Notes: generated from the letters alone by a model not told the origin. A stretch of 64,000 bases of DNA from Stictocephala bisonia (GCA_035578905.1 JAQJVL010000604.1:124001-188000), one strand, 5' to 3'. Numbered from the stretch's first letter, positions 21,341 to 32,399 are shown. Numbers and translations: made by a program.

Positions 21341-22112
21341 AATAATAAATGTTTTTATTGTTTTCACAGATACAGTTTAGTTTCACAGACAAAATTATTA
21401 ATCAAAATAAAAAGGCACATTTTATGAAAAATAAAAAAACCTAAATAATTAAAGAAACACAATTATAACTTAAGCGCCTAAATAAAGTACTGTACTCCAA
21501 ATTATTTAATACATTCTTGATTATAATACTATAATATATAATACAGTTTAAATAAAACCAGATATAGGCTAAATTATTAAACATAAGATTAATTTGTATT
21601 CAAACAGATATATTCAAAAACAAACAAAAGAAAACATACATACTGAAACCTACGAAAAACAACTGCGACCCCAACAGACCAAGGGACCAATTATGGGGCC
21701 GCATGAAAAATAATATTAATGATTAAGAATGCCTGCACAATAGTAACAATATTTAATTTTTAAAGTTAAAGGATTAGAAACTCTTTACTCTTCCAAACAA
21801 TGCTTATTTGAATACATTAATTATAAAAAAAAATAAGTAAAATAAAACAATCCAAGAAATAAATTTAAAAAAACTAAATTAATTCAGGTTGAGAAACTTA
21901 ATTGTTCCAGCAACCCTTCAACGTATCAAGTCTTTACATGTTGCTCTGAAGACTGCACGTGACATGTCCACATCTACACCTCCAGCTATGGAATTAAATA
22001 ATGTGATTGTGAAATTTAGAAAGGAGTTAGCATGAGCGGCAGTACGAGCCCCACCAGGGTATAACAGATAGCCAGCGTGCCTACCATAAGCCAGCACACA
22101 CCAGTTTATCTT
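21341..22112 (-). pseudogene. Probable LINE 3' end: C-terminal codons plus 3'UTR
   Basis: On the minus strand 22112-21918 reads GGARTAAHANSFLNFTITLF, then NSIAGGVDVDMSRAVFRATC. This resembles the last block of many LINE proteins ('R.....NSF...T...WNSLP..V.....FR..L..L'). It is followed by ~570 bp of possible 3'UTR ending in an AATAATAATAAA-type tail near 21350. Evidence is one weak motif block. Confidence 0.4.
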
Positions 22113-23577
22113 ACTTTTCAAAAGCTTTCGATTGTGTTTATCACCCTCTTCTTACAATAAAATTTAAAAAATATGGTCTAACTGATGGTAGTGTTGGCTG
22201 GGTCAAGTCCAATCTATCTGGCTGTAGGCAGTGTGTAAAAACTATGATGGTATGTCTGAATGGAGACATGTTTCTAGAGGAGTCCTCAGGGTTCAGTGTT
22301 GGGTCCACTACTGTTTATCCTTTATATAAATGATATTACAGATCACATAAGATATTCCTCCTACCACTTATATGCAGATGACTTGCAAATCTATCAACAC
22401 TTCTCTATTACTGAGATGGCAAGAGCTGTTTCTAGAACAAACAGTGACATCGATCCACTTTCTTCTTGGGCCGTGAAACATGGATTGAAGCTTAATGAAC
22501 AAAAGACACAAGCAAAAGTCATTGGACACCCAAGACTAATTTCTAAAGTTAATATTGACACATTTCCTAAGCTTCAACTAAATTACTCTACTTTAGATTA
22601 TTGTGACAAAGTAAAGAATCTTGGTCTTGTCATGGGTAGGACTTTGAATTGGACTGATCAGATTATGACTACGTGCAATCAAGTGTTTGCTGGCATTCAC
22701 TGCTTGAAACGTTATGTATCTTTTCTTCCATTTAACGTTAAAGTGATGCTGGTCAAGACACTTGTTTTGCCTCATTTTAATTATTGTGACATCGTAACTA
22801 GTGACATGACTGTTAAGCTCTCGGACAAGCTTCAACGTGCGCAGAACTATTGTATAAAATTTATTTTCAATCTACAGTGCTATGATCATTACGCCATTCT
22901 TCAATCAACTGTCTATTCTGAAGCTTAAACAGCTTCGTGCGTATCATTTACTACTGTATTACTGATTCACAAGATTTTAAAAACAAAAAATCCCAGTTAC
23001 TTGTCCGAGCGTTTCAGGTTCATGAACGAAATAAGTTCTAGAAATACTCGTCAGGTAGCATCAATATTATCAGTCCCTGTACATCATACTACTTTATATA
23101 ACAAATATTTCACTGTAACAGCTTGTCGCCTTTGGAATGCACTCCCTGACAGCATCAAAATAATCGAAGGTTACCCTCGTTACGGGGTGGAAGTTAAAGG
23201 TCATTTGATGCGGGATCTGTAGTGGCGGTGGGCTGGTGGTTTCTGGGGGCTATGTGGGGTGTGAGTAAGGTATGAATGGGCGATAGTGTCTTTAAAGCAT
23301 TTTTTTCTTTCTTTCTTTTGAATTTTACTATTAAACTTGAATAGTTAGTGCCAATTTCTTTTGTAATGATTAGCTTTATTAGATTAGTTAAACTTTTAAT
23401 TTTATAAATTATTTTTATTTTTATATAAAATAGTCTTATATTGCATTGTGTAGAGTTTAATATGATTTTATGTTATCTATTTCAAGTTGTATTATTTATC
23501 TGAGGTTAAGTGGTAGAAAGGACTCTATAGTCCTAACTTCGCCTCCAATAAAGCCATTTTTCATTTCATTATAAGAC
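22113..23577 (+). mobile_element. 5'-truncated LINE, same family as 46160-49756
   Basis: Begins inside the RT at the A motif (FSKAFDCVYHPLL). The main ORF is 22296-22928: loop GSVLGPLLFILYINDITDHI, catalytic YHLYADDLQIYQHF, then VKNLGLVMGRTLNWTDQI and FNVKVMLVKTLVLPHFNYCD. Frameshifts lie at about 22285 and 22925. The C-terminus (ACRLWNALPDSIKI) is in another frame at 23001-23222. The 3'UTR ends with GGTTAAGTGGTAGAAAGGAC and a TTTCATTTCATT tail, shared with the copy ending at 49756. Confidence 0.9.
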
Positions 23578-23965
23578 CTTCTAATTAACCTCTTAACATT
23601 CGCCCTACACTCATTAAAACTAATAAAAAGCCCCTGGTTTTTAGTACATATTATTATGTCTCTTACGTAATTTTTCTTTTTCCTTAATTTTATTTATAAT
23701 TTCATGAGAATACCAGATAGGATATTTAGGTTTAATTAGTCTTCTCTTGGGAAAATCTTCTTTAAATATACTATACATGTTGTCATAAAATGCATTTAAT
23801 GCCTCATCAACATTATCAGATTCCAAGACAGCAGCCCACGAAGTGTTGGACAATGAACGGTACAGATTAAAAAAGTCAGCTCTCTGAAAATTAAAGGATT
23901 CCTCATTTTGGTTGAGGACTCTGAATTTAGCACGTTCCACATAAAACATGACTGACAATATTTTT
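23578..23965 (-). pseudogene. Older LINE, part 3: endonuclease-RT linker
   Basis: Minus strand: SVMFYVERAKFRVLNQNEES, DFFNLYRSLSNTSWAAVLES, YSIFKEDFPKRRLIKPKYPI, then WYSHEIINKIKEKEKLRK. This is the linker after the endonuclease in Jockey-like elements (PKRRL.KP..P.W...I). A shifted frame continues as FISFNECRANVKRLIRRSYN. It joins part 2 at 26546-26757 across a later insertion. Confidence 0.8.
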
Positions 23966-26545
23966 TATCGTGCGTCAGGATAAGTGTAGGAGTGAAGTTT
24001 TTTTGGTTGCAAGATGGCGTTTCAGTATGTATTAGTCAGTGTTAGCGGCTATAAAAAGTTGGTTTTTTAAGCATGAGGAATTCAGGCGGTTGAGATCCAA
24101 ATGCAAGGATTTGAGTACAAGATGTCATGCAGATTATATCAATATTGTCAACACCAACGTGCCTAAGAACATGAAGTCGTTTTGGGGATTCATAAACAGT
24201 ATCAAGAGCTCCCCTTCTTCAACGGATACCTTTTCTCTTGGTGATGCAACGGAAACTGCACCTGAGGGCATCTGCAATTTGTTTGCCAGCCATTTTTCTT
24301 CTGTGTTCTCCGACTATACGGGCCCTCCTCCTCACTATGACTTTGAGAGTTCTGTAAATCTTTCCGGCTGTGTATTTCTGGAAGCTGATGTTGGGAAGAA
24401 GCTCTCCTCACTGGACCCACACAAGGGAGCTGGCCCAGACCTTGTACCACCAATCGTATTCAAGCACTGCAGTGCTCTCCTGGCCCCTCATCTCACTCCA
24501 CTTTTCAACAATCTTCTGAAGCTTGGTGTTTTTCCTGAGTCATTGAAGACGAGTTTTGTAGTGCCAATATTCAAGACTGGGGACTGTGGATATGTGAAGA
24601 ACTTCAGGCCTGTTGTTATTCAGCCTGCCCTTGGTAAGGTTTTCGAATCACTAGTACTGGATCATATCACGTTCACTTTCAAGGGTATCATGGACACGAG
24701 ACAACATGGTTTCTCCCGAGGCAGATCAATTGCAACAAATCTCACATGTTGTACGAGCATTATATCCACTCTTCATTCCGTCTCGGCAAGCAAGTTGACA
24801 GCATATATATAGACTTCTCAAAAGCCTTCGACAAAGTGAGCCACCAGCACCTCCTCGCTAAACTGCAGGCTTATGGAATCTTGGGAAGTCTTCTCCGATG
24901 GTTTGGATCTTATCTTGCTGACCGTTGGTTGCTTGTGAGGATGTTTGGGGCAACCTCTCGACCCTTTCTTGCATCATCTGGAGTACCCCAAGGGTCCCAC
25001 TTGGGCCCTTTTCTTTTATCCATATTCTTGAATGATATTGTGAACTGTATTGAAGTTGACTGTTTAATGTTCGCCGATGACATTAAAGTATTCACACGTA
25101 TCTCTACAGCAAGTGATTTCAATGCTCTCCAATCAAGTCTCTTGAATATAGAAAATTGGTGTCATTCTAATTGTATGGAAATGAATCCCAGCAAGTGCAA
25201 TGTCATTACCTTCCATCGTTCTGCTGAACACACTATCTTTGGTTATATGCTTCATGGTTCCCTCCTGAAACGAGTTGAATCTATACGTGACTTGGGCATT
25301 AATATGACCTTCAATCTGAATTCTACTGACCACATCAACAATATTATTCGCAGAGCTGTTCGTAATCTGGGATTTCTTATCAGAACCTCCAGGAGTGGTT
25401 TGAGCATTGATGCAATGAATGCGGTCTACAAGGCTCTTGTGAGGTCAATCTTAGAGTTTGGTTCTACTGTGTGGTCCCCGCATCAGGTTGGACTTATTCA
25501 ACGTCTGCAGAAGGTCCAGGACAGATTTGTGAGAGTGGTGGGAGTTAAAATGGGTTTCGACTACCAGTCTGTGCCTTTGAGTGAAGTGGAAGAAATACAG
25601 AATCTGCAATCTCTAGAGTCTAGACGGCAATTACAGGACCTTATTTTCCTTCGAAGAATACTCCTTGGGGATGTGGACTGTCCTGAGATACTCAGCCTTA
25701 TTGATCTGCGAGTTCCTGGACGGACAAGATCTGCTCAGACTTTCTATCATCAAGCCTGTTCAACTAACTATGAGATGAATAGTGTGGTTCCTCGGTTGCA
25801 TAGATTTGGCAATTTGGTCTCCTCCAATTTCGATTTTTTCAATGGTAGTAATCGCCAACTAAAGTTAGTATTCTATAAAAAATAGGAATGCCTCATATAT
25901 GTTGTTTTTGTTGTTTGCTTGTAAACTTAGAATTAAGAATGATCTCATTTTCCATTGTTATGTAGTTATTAACTTTGTCATAATTTTACTTATCATATAT
26001 ATTCTTGTGTAAGGAAATTTTTTGTTTATGCATTTTGCAGTTCTTTGTCAACTATGCATGTAACGTGCTCTGAACTAGTTTTTACATTAATACTATTATT
26101 GCCTGTGAATGATTACGCACTGCATGTTAGTTCTTGATCTTGTTATGTATGGAAATAGTCTTGAAACATTATTATTTTTGTGAATGATCACTCTGAATGT
26201 TGGATCCTGGTTTGTTTTCATTAGCTGACTAATTCCTCTATGCATGTATGAATTATTGAACTGGTTGTACATTAGATTTGTATTTATTATATATATTTAT
26301 AATAGCTAATGAATGGTGCTGTACTGGATGTTAGATCTTGATTGATTGATTAGTTTGCTTGGCTGCAAATTCTCTTTCACTAGTCTACTGTATGTATTTG
26401 CATGTTGCAATAGAATAGAGAATATGTATTGCATGTTGAAGCATGAAACTAAATAGACTGATTTAATTTTATTTATGTATTTATGTGATGATTTGTATGA
26501 CACATTTGTAAATTGGCGTATGCCGTAAATGGAAATAAATAAATA
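23966..26545 (+). mobile_element. LINE with internal deletion, inserted in an older LINE
   Basis: Two long frames: 24039-24812 (pre-RT and fingers: SFWGFINSIKSSPSSTDTFS, PHKGAGPDLVPPIVFKHC) and 24746-25885 (palm to end: YIDFSKAFDKVSHQHLLAKL, GVPQGSHLGPFLLSIFLNDI, MFADDIKVF, LVRSILEFGSTVWSPHQ). One frameshift lies near 24750-24800. About 75 bp of promoter-like 5' sequence, including AAGATGGCG (about 24010), joins directly to the pre-RT region, so ORF1 and the endonuclease are missing from the middle rather than from the 5' end. The tail at 26530-26545 is AAATAAATAAA-like. Confidence 0.9.
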
Positions 26546-26757
26546 CAGGGTAATGGTTATCAACCATAACTAGTGCTTCAGTCTTGCCTTCAACTTTCAC
26601 TTCAGGAATATTAGTGAGAACTAAGTCTAGTGTACGCACGTTAATATTACGAACATCATTACATGATATGAATTCATTATACGTTAAAAAGTACTGGAGC
26701 TCTCTATATACTGATCCGGCCTGAACTAAATCAAATTCACTATAGATTTATCACTGC
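26546..26757 (-). pseudogene. Older LINE, part 2: endonuclease C-terminal half
   Basis: Minus strand: YSEFDLVQAGSVYRELQYFL, then NINVRTLDLVLTNIPEVKVE, ending ALVMVDNHYP. These are the 'T..LDLVLTN' and 'SDH.P' signatures of an APE-type endonuclease. The SD before the catalytic His is VDN here. Split from part 3 by the LINE at 23966-26545 and from part 1 by the RTE at 26771-27633. Confidence 0.75.
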
Positions 26758-26770
26758 TAACTACGATTAG

Positions 26771-27633
26771 GATAGTTTGTTTATTATTTTTATAGGATAG
26801 GATTATTATATTTATTAGGATACGAGGACATAGATTTTGCGGACGATCTATGCATAATGTCTCAAACACTGAATGACATGAAAGGAAAGCTTGAAGACCT
26901 TCATAACAAAGGAGAAAAAGTTGGCCTAAAAATAAATTTTGAAAAAACAAAAGAAATGAGGATAAATAATAGAAATAATCAGCCGCTGGTGGTGAATAAC
27001 AAACTTATTGAGCAAGTGGAACAATTCCAATACCTGGGAAGCATTGTTTCTAAGACGGGTGGAACTGATGAAGATGTAACCAGTAGGATTAGGAAGGCCA
27101 AAGGAGCATTTGCCCAACTTGCACCAGTTTGGCGATCAAGTCAAATAAGAAGAAAGACAAAATTAAGGATTTTTGAAACCAATGTAAAGTCGATCCTTCT
27201 ATATGGCTGCCAGACATGGAAAGTCACTAAAACAGTAACAAGTAAACTGCAAGTCTTCATAAATAAGTGTCTCCGAAGAATCTTTAACATATACTGGCCA
27301 GATAGAATTTCAAACGAGGAATTGATGCGAAGAGCAAATGAAAATCCTATTGGTGATACCATTAAGAAGAGGAAGTTTGGGTGGATAGGCCATACACTAA
27401 GAAGGCCCATTAACAACATCAGCCGACAAGCCCTAGATTGGAATCCCCAAGGAAGTAGAAAGAGAGGAAGACCGAAGATAACTTGGAGGAGGTCAGTCGA
27501 GAGGGAGATTGGAGAGGAAGGCAAGAGTTGGGAAGAAGTAAAGCAGCTGGCACAGGATCGGGTGCGATGGAAGGCATTTGTTGCAGCCCTACGTCCCCCA
27601 AGGGAATACAGGAATTAAATAAAAAATAAATAA
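26771..27633 (+). mobile_element. 5'-truncated RTE-clade LINE with 13-bp target duplication
   Basis: TSD TAACTACGATTAG at 26758-26770 and 27634-27646. The open frame runs from about 26815 to 27618 and starts just before the catalytic motif (IDFADDLCIMSQTLNDM). It continues through FQYLGSIVSKTGGTDEDVTS, KLRIFETNVKSILLYGCQTW and the basic end RKRGRPKITWRRSVEREI. The frame is intact, so it is young. It ends in a TAAATAAAAAATAAATAA tail and lies inside the older minus-strand LINE. Confidence 0.92.
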
Positions 27634-27646
27634 TAACTACGATTAG

Positions 27647-27930
27647 TGTATGTATCATTTATACATTCTAATCAGTAGTACTAACTATAAAAGCTTACAT
27701 AATTATCATTCTGTGTTACCAATACGTATTTGTCTTTTAATCCAATTGCCAGATTTTCCCCGTTTTAACAACCTTTCCATTTTATTTGACCATTTGACGC
27801 AATTTATGTCAGGAACTTCAATTTATCACGGATTTCCATTAAGTCTGATCAAAATATTCCACAAATTCTTAAATATAGATTTCTATCAATTTCTTGAATT
27901 TTTAAATAAAGATTGTTACCGAGAATAAAA
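27647..27930 (-). pseudogene. Older LINE, part 1: decayed endonuclease N-terminal half
   Basis: Minus-strand fragments such as KDKYVLVTQNDNYVSFYS and LECINDTYTNR precede part 2 in the right order once the RTE insertion is removed. Heavily decayed; assigned mostly by position. Confidence 0.45.
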
Positions 27931-28189
27931 CAAGATTTGACTCTTCAGACCGAGTTTTTAAGTGCATTGATATATTAAATCCAAAGACTGACAGGATATA
28001 TGACATCAAAAGCCTTATTCACTGTTCCCAATATTGAAAAATATCTTGGATCGTTAACGATTACACAGAGTGAAAAAAAACACGCTCTTTTGGGTTTAGA
28101 ACTATGGCCTAGAAGATGTAGACATTAGCATTACTGAAATACCCTCTTAATTCTAGAAAAAATGCCTCTTCTTAAGTAAGATAGAAATT

Positions 28190-28290
28190 AAATGAAACGA
28201 AATGAAATACGTCTTTATTTAACCAGGCGAAGTTGGGACTAGAAAGTCCCTTCTTCCACTTAACCTGAAGATAGCTACGTACCCTGAATC
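28190..28290 (-). repeat. 3'UTR fragment of the 46160-49756 LINE family
   Basis: On the minus strand: AGGTTAAGTGGAAGAAGGGA, then TTTCTAGTCCCAACTTCGCC, then a TTTCATTTCGTTTCATTT tail. The same string closes the LINEs at 23577 and 49756. Only the 3' end is present. Confidence 0.8.
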
Positions 28291-29289
28291 TCAACTAGTA
28301 CCCTATTGAGTCACATGTAGGTATAAAACATCCCTAAATTGTCTATATAACTTGTCTTTCCGCAGTTTGTTTCAGATAATTGATTCTTAATGAAAATATG
28401 CCTTTTTAAATACACAATTTATTTATGAAACCTAATATTCTAAGTGGTATCATAGACCATCCTTTCCAGACAGTCCTTTCATACGGGCTGAGCTGGTCGT
28501 AGTTCTGATTTAACGTGTCGGCTAGTTGTCAGGGCCCTCACCAGACTGCCCTGAGTGCCCTGATAGCCAGTCTCTCCCCCCTCACCCCCTCATTACCCAT
28601 CATCCTAAGGAAAGACGTCAGGCCTACGTCACGTACACGTCACTCACCCACTCCTCTCTAGCCCTGTCACGGCCCGTACTCAGTGGCCTACCCACCCAAA
28701 AGCTTTATGCATTTGTAATCGTCTTCTAGCGTCGCTATTTATTGCTACCAAACACTGAAGCAATAATTCTACATAAATTCTACCTAAATAATACCTAAAT
28801 TCAACCACACTCCTAGTTTACGAATTAAATGAAACTGTTGTAATATGAGATATTATTAAAATTATATCTTATTTTTAGATAGGTATAATGCATATTTTAA
28901 CTAATAAATTTATGAACCAATTTAAAGACATTGGACATTTAGGTGTATTTATATGTAACTTTTGGTATTAATTATAAGTCTATAATGATTACCGACTAGG
29001 CATATATTTAGCATTAAAAAAAAAATAATGTTATAACAGTTATAGCTGTTTAGTATATATAAATTAAGTATTGGCCTACATTCGGTTGCATTAGTATTGT
29101 TCTTTCTTGCCCCTAATGACATATAATGCCGTTATAATCACGAAAAATAGATAAAATCAGGTGGTATAACATTTTTTTTCCAAAACAGATAATATTTTAT
29201 TACCATCAGATTGCCCAGTTCATAGTGAGTTAAGTGATAGCAAACATTTGAAAGTTAGTATAATTTTACTATACACAGGGTGATCAACT
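28291..29289. other. Noncoding stretch with a GC-rich island
   Basis: 28480-28740 is clearly GC-richer than its surroundings and C-rich on the plus strand (CTCTCCCCCCTCACCCCCTC). No protein family is visible in its open frame. It could be a promoter/5'UTR island or a transposon fragment. The rest is AT-rich. Confidence 0.4.
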
Positions 29290-30004
29290 CAAGGTGGCCA
29301 CAGTTATTGGAATCATAAATTGGTATAATTTATTTATTTACCAACGGTTACACCATTTACAATAGTTTACAATATTAATTTTAGTTATACAATTGGTACA
29401 GGATGGCACAGCAAGATAAAGCTTGGTACAAGCTAACACATGAATTTTGACTCCCTTCTGACTTTTCATGCTTTTTTAACTTTCTTTTTGTGTGTGCAAA
29501 TTTATTAAAGTCAGATAAGGGAGTTGACAAAGGCAGAAACTGAGTGTACTTTCACGATGTAAAATAAGTGCATCGCAATATGTAGAGCAAGATGAAACAA
29601 CAAATAATGCAGAGATGACTATGAGTGATAACAACAACAATGACCACATGAATCTACAATAAGTATAGTGGTAGAAAAAGACTATGAAAAACAATAACAA
29701 TAGTATGTAACCATGAGAACTAAGTACAAATAACGTGCGTCTTGAAGTGGAGAGCTAAGGGCGGATAGATAACTATAACAAGATAGACTATATATGAAAA
29801 CGATAACGATAATAAATAACTAAGCGGTACAGGAACAAAGATAGACTATGAAAGCAATAACAAAATAAATAGCCGTAAGAACTAAGTAAAGAACATGCGT
29901 CTTATATGTAAACTATAAATAACAATAATAATAATGAACGACCAATAAATAATAATAACAAAGGTAGACCATGAAAAATAATAATAGAAGGACTATGGTA
30001 TAAA
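29290..30004 (-). repeat. Retroelement 3' end plus diverged tandem repeat
   Basis: 29325-29372 is the reverse complement of the 3' end of the 16832-17127 insertion (TTTATTTATTTACCAACGGT). Beyond it is a loose tandem repeat with ACTATGAAAAACAATAACAA, GAACTAAGTA and ATGCGTCTT blocks near 29675-29735 and again at 29840-29903, in A-rich sequence. Confidence 0.5.
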
Positions 30005-30531
30005 TACCATTCTGCATCGGCCACAACTAAGTCTTTAATATATATATATATATATATATTCTGGGTTGAAATGGCATATTTAAGGTATATACTCCTGTTT
30101 GTTATGTCCGAGGGTAATTTGCTCTTAAAAAGGGTAATTTAGTAGGAGCTGAGGGTAATTTGCTCGTAATGGTCAAACAACATTGTTTACAATTACTACA
30201 TTTAGGGTTATCGTTGTAGTTGAGTTATTTAGCGTTTTCAAAATATTTGTTTTGAATGGGTGAATTAGTCAGCTCAATTAATTATCTATGCAAGCTTCTA
30301 AATCATACAATAAATACTTCTTTGAGGCCAGAGTTTTTTAGGTTATCGAAATTGAATAAATTAAACGTAGAAGAGGTTAGTAAACATAGAAATTATAAGC
30401 AAGTCAACAGTTTTTGTTTGTACAATATTATTTTTCATGAATGAGCCCAAGAGCAATATTTGTGTTTTTTTTTTACTTTTGGTAGACCAAGTCATATTAA
30501 ACCTAAGTTGTAAAAAATGTTATTAGTTTAA
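30005..30531. other. AT-rich noncoding stretch
   Basis: A (TA)n run sits at about 30039-30058. Three GAGGGTAATTTGCTC-like phrases (30109-30160) form a small local repeat. No gene supported. Confidence 0.5.
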
Positions 30532-31201
30532 CCCTCCAGTGGACTCATGAACTTCATTACGCCAGTAGACTCATGGGGTCTTTTAGACCGCATTTTTTTG
30601 TTTAGGGTTTTAATAAAGGAAATACTTCTATTTTATCCAAAAAACACCTTTTATTATTTCAATAACATTGTATATATGATTTATACATCTTAATATTACA
30701 ATTATATAATAAAATAACTGAATTAGTTAATTTATTTAATTTTTGAAGTTTTGAATGTTTGATATTTTTATAATAATTGTATATTGTTATTTAATAAAAA
30801 GTTAATAAAATTACATTTGAATAAGACTTAAATATTGTACAATGCGTATATATACTGTAAAATATACACGCCTTGTTCAGTCGGATGAATTGCTTTCATC
30901 TTCTTCGCCAAGATTCTTGGGGTAAAAAAGACCGCACGGTAAAACAAACACACACGCCGAAGCTCGTAAGGTCAAACAATAATAATAAATATCTATTATT
31001 TATTATTATAGATAATAATAAATAATAGATATTTATTATTAAATCCCCCCTACCCCTCCAGGTCCCCCTACCCCTCCAGACCTTACGGATGTTGTCCTCG
31101 ACAAGTAGCAGGAGGGGGGTGTAGTTGTGACTCACGGTCAGCCCTCTGCCAAACAAAATGGCTGCTTGCGGTCTTTTCGCCGGCATGAGTCCACTGGCGG
31201 G
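30532..31201. mobile_element. Second piggyBac-type MITE
   Basis: TTAA at 30528-30531 and 31202-31205 flanks inverted repeats CCCTCCAGTGGACTCATG (30532-30549) and CATGAGTCCACTGGCGGG (31184-31201), 17 of 18 matching. 670 bp, noncoding. Subterminal GGTCTTTTAGACCGC (left) and GCGGTCTTTTCGCCG (right) are further inverted matches. It contains an AT-rich palindrome at about 30970-31040. The TIR differs from the 8057-9215 element, so it is a different family. Confidence 0.88.
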
Positions 31202-31205
31202 TTAA

Positions 31206-31670
31206 TATAGGCTAGGAGTCATGGAGTTTCCTATTTTGGTTGAAATAATTTTTATTGTATATAAATAGGTAAAAAAGAAATTAAGATTAGGCCTCTTTTG
31301 AATAGAAAACCCGAGAAAATTGTGAGGATATGTCATGACACCAGGAAAATTGCTGTTTACTTAGGTTAGGTTAGTTTCCATCAGTTACCTATCGATGTTT
31401 GGGGTATGTTCAGTTTTCTTTTTGATTCACCAGTTCACATTGATATGTACGTCTGTGTGAGAATGTTATGTAATGAGTGAAGTAATGATGATTAGCTCTG
31501 AAGTAAAAACCTTTAGCCACAGCGTTGGTGAGTTTTGTTAAGCTAAGCTGGTTTTGAGTTTACTTTGTTTTGAGACGGAATCACAATTACAACGTAAACT
31601 ATATTCTGAGACAAAGTGTTTACATGTGTATTTTCTTGTAAAAAGGCAGATTCTGTTTTTGTTTACGAGA
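31206..31670. other. Noncoding stretch
   Basis: A short TTAGGTTAGGTTAG run at about 31362-31375 is too short to be telomeric. No gene supported. Confidence 0.5.
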
Positions 31671-31671
31671 T

Positions 31672-31917
31672 TTACATGTTCCACTTTTCCATCCATGCAT
31701 TAAGGGTGTTTAAGGCATCTTGCACTTGTTGAGTGGCTTGTATTGGCTCTTTGTGGCAGTTCCATATGGTGATGTCATCTGCATATATGCAACTGTTTGT
31801 TGCGTTGGGTAGAGTTGCTTGTATGTGACTGAGCGCAACATTGAACAGGGTAGGGTTCAATACGGATCCCTGTGAAATTCTACTATAAACTGGAAGTTCG
31901 TCTGAGAGTGTGTTGTT
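31672..31917 (-). pseudogene. I/R1-type LINE RT relic, part with YADD
   Basis: Minus strand: LPVYSRISQGSVLNPTLFNV, ALSHIQATLPNATNSCIYAD, then DITIWNCHKEPIQATQQVQD, containing catalytic YADD. It ends in EKWNM. The N-terminal neighbour lies at 32229-32365, separated by element D. Confidence 0.8.
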
Positions 31918-31928
31918 AACTTTAGTTT

Positions 31929-32217
31929 AGTTTTTTAATTAGCATAATACGTGTTGGTACATATACAGTGCAAGTAAACGTCACACAACAAAAATGTATT
32001 ACAATATAAGCAAAAAATGCACAAATATATTACAATACAAGTACAAAATGCACGAATATTATGGTGATCGATTTTGATGAACCAATCTCACCTTCCTCAG
32101 ACCAGAGGTATTCACAAAAGATAATATTCGTGCATTTTGTACTTGTATTGTAATATATTTATGCATTTTGGGCTTATATTGTAATAAATTTGTGTTGTGT
32201 GACGTTTACTTGTACTG
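31929..32217 (+). mobile_element. Short inverted-repeat retroelement with hammerhead-like core (element D)
   Basis: Exact 11-bp TSD AACTTTAGTTT (31918-31928, 32218-32228). A 37-bp unpaired left tail (31929-31965) precedes an inverted repeat 31966-32217 (AGTRCAAGTAAACGTCACAC near each end) with an asymmetric centre. It interrupts a LINE RT: LEAAFDKIPH lies on one side and SQGSVLNPTLF on the other, both minus strand. The centre holds one hammerhead-like motif. Confidence 0.82.
32062..32104 (-). ncRNA. Hammerhead-like motif in element D
   Basis: Read on the minus strand from 32104: stem I TGGT; CTGAGGA (32100-32094); stem II GGTGA/TCATC (32092-32088 with 32080-32076); AAAA in place of GAAA (32075-32072). 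The self-complementary helix III ATCGAT (32072-32067) is followed by C (32066) and ACCA (32065-32062), complementary to TGGT. One core substitution; otherwise the same layout as element A. Confidence 0.45.
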
Positions 32218-32228
32218 AACTTTAGTTT

Positions 32229-32365
32229 TGATTTTTCTGTGTTTTAGAAAGTTTTGGGAGGTATCTCAGTATTTTGCCTCCAATTCCAGTGATTAGACAG
32301 TGTAGTAATACTGTGGAGTGGGGTATTTTGTCAAAAGCTGCTTCCAGGTGACAGAGCCTTGTCAT
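32229..32365 (-). pseudogene. I/R1-type LINE RT relic, motif A part
   Basis: Minus strand: CHLEAAFDKIPHSTVLLHC, then LITGIGGKILRYLPK, the RT motif A region (DLEAAFD). It continues at 31917 after removal of element D. Confidence 0.75.
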
Positions 32366-32399
32366 CCTCACCTGCCCCCGCTCCCTGCCGGCGTCTCGA

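Noticed and set aside
26306..26563. 85-codon minus-strand ORF
   Set aside because: Lies over the 3'UTR of the 23966-26545 LINE; no domain.
28526..28729. 67-codon ORF in the GC-rich island
   Set aside because: Pro/Ser-rich with no domain or splice context; composition explains the open frame.
31362..31375. TTAGGTTAGGTTAG run as telomeric repeat
   Set aside because: Fewer than three units in interstitial AT-rich DNA; chance is sufficient.
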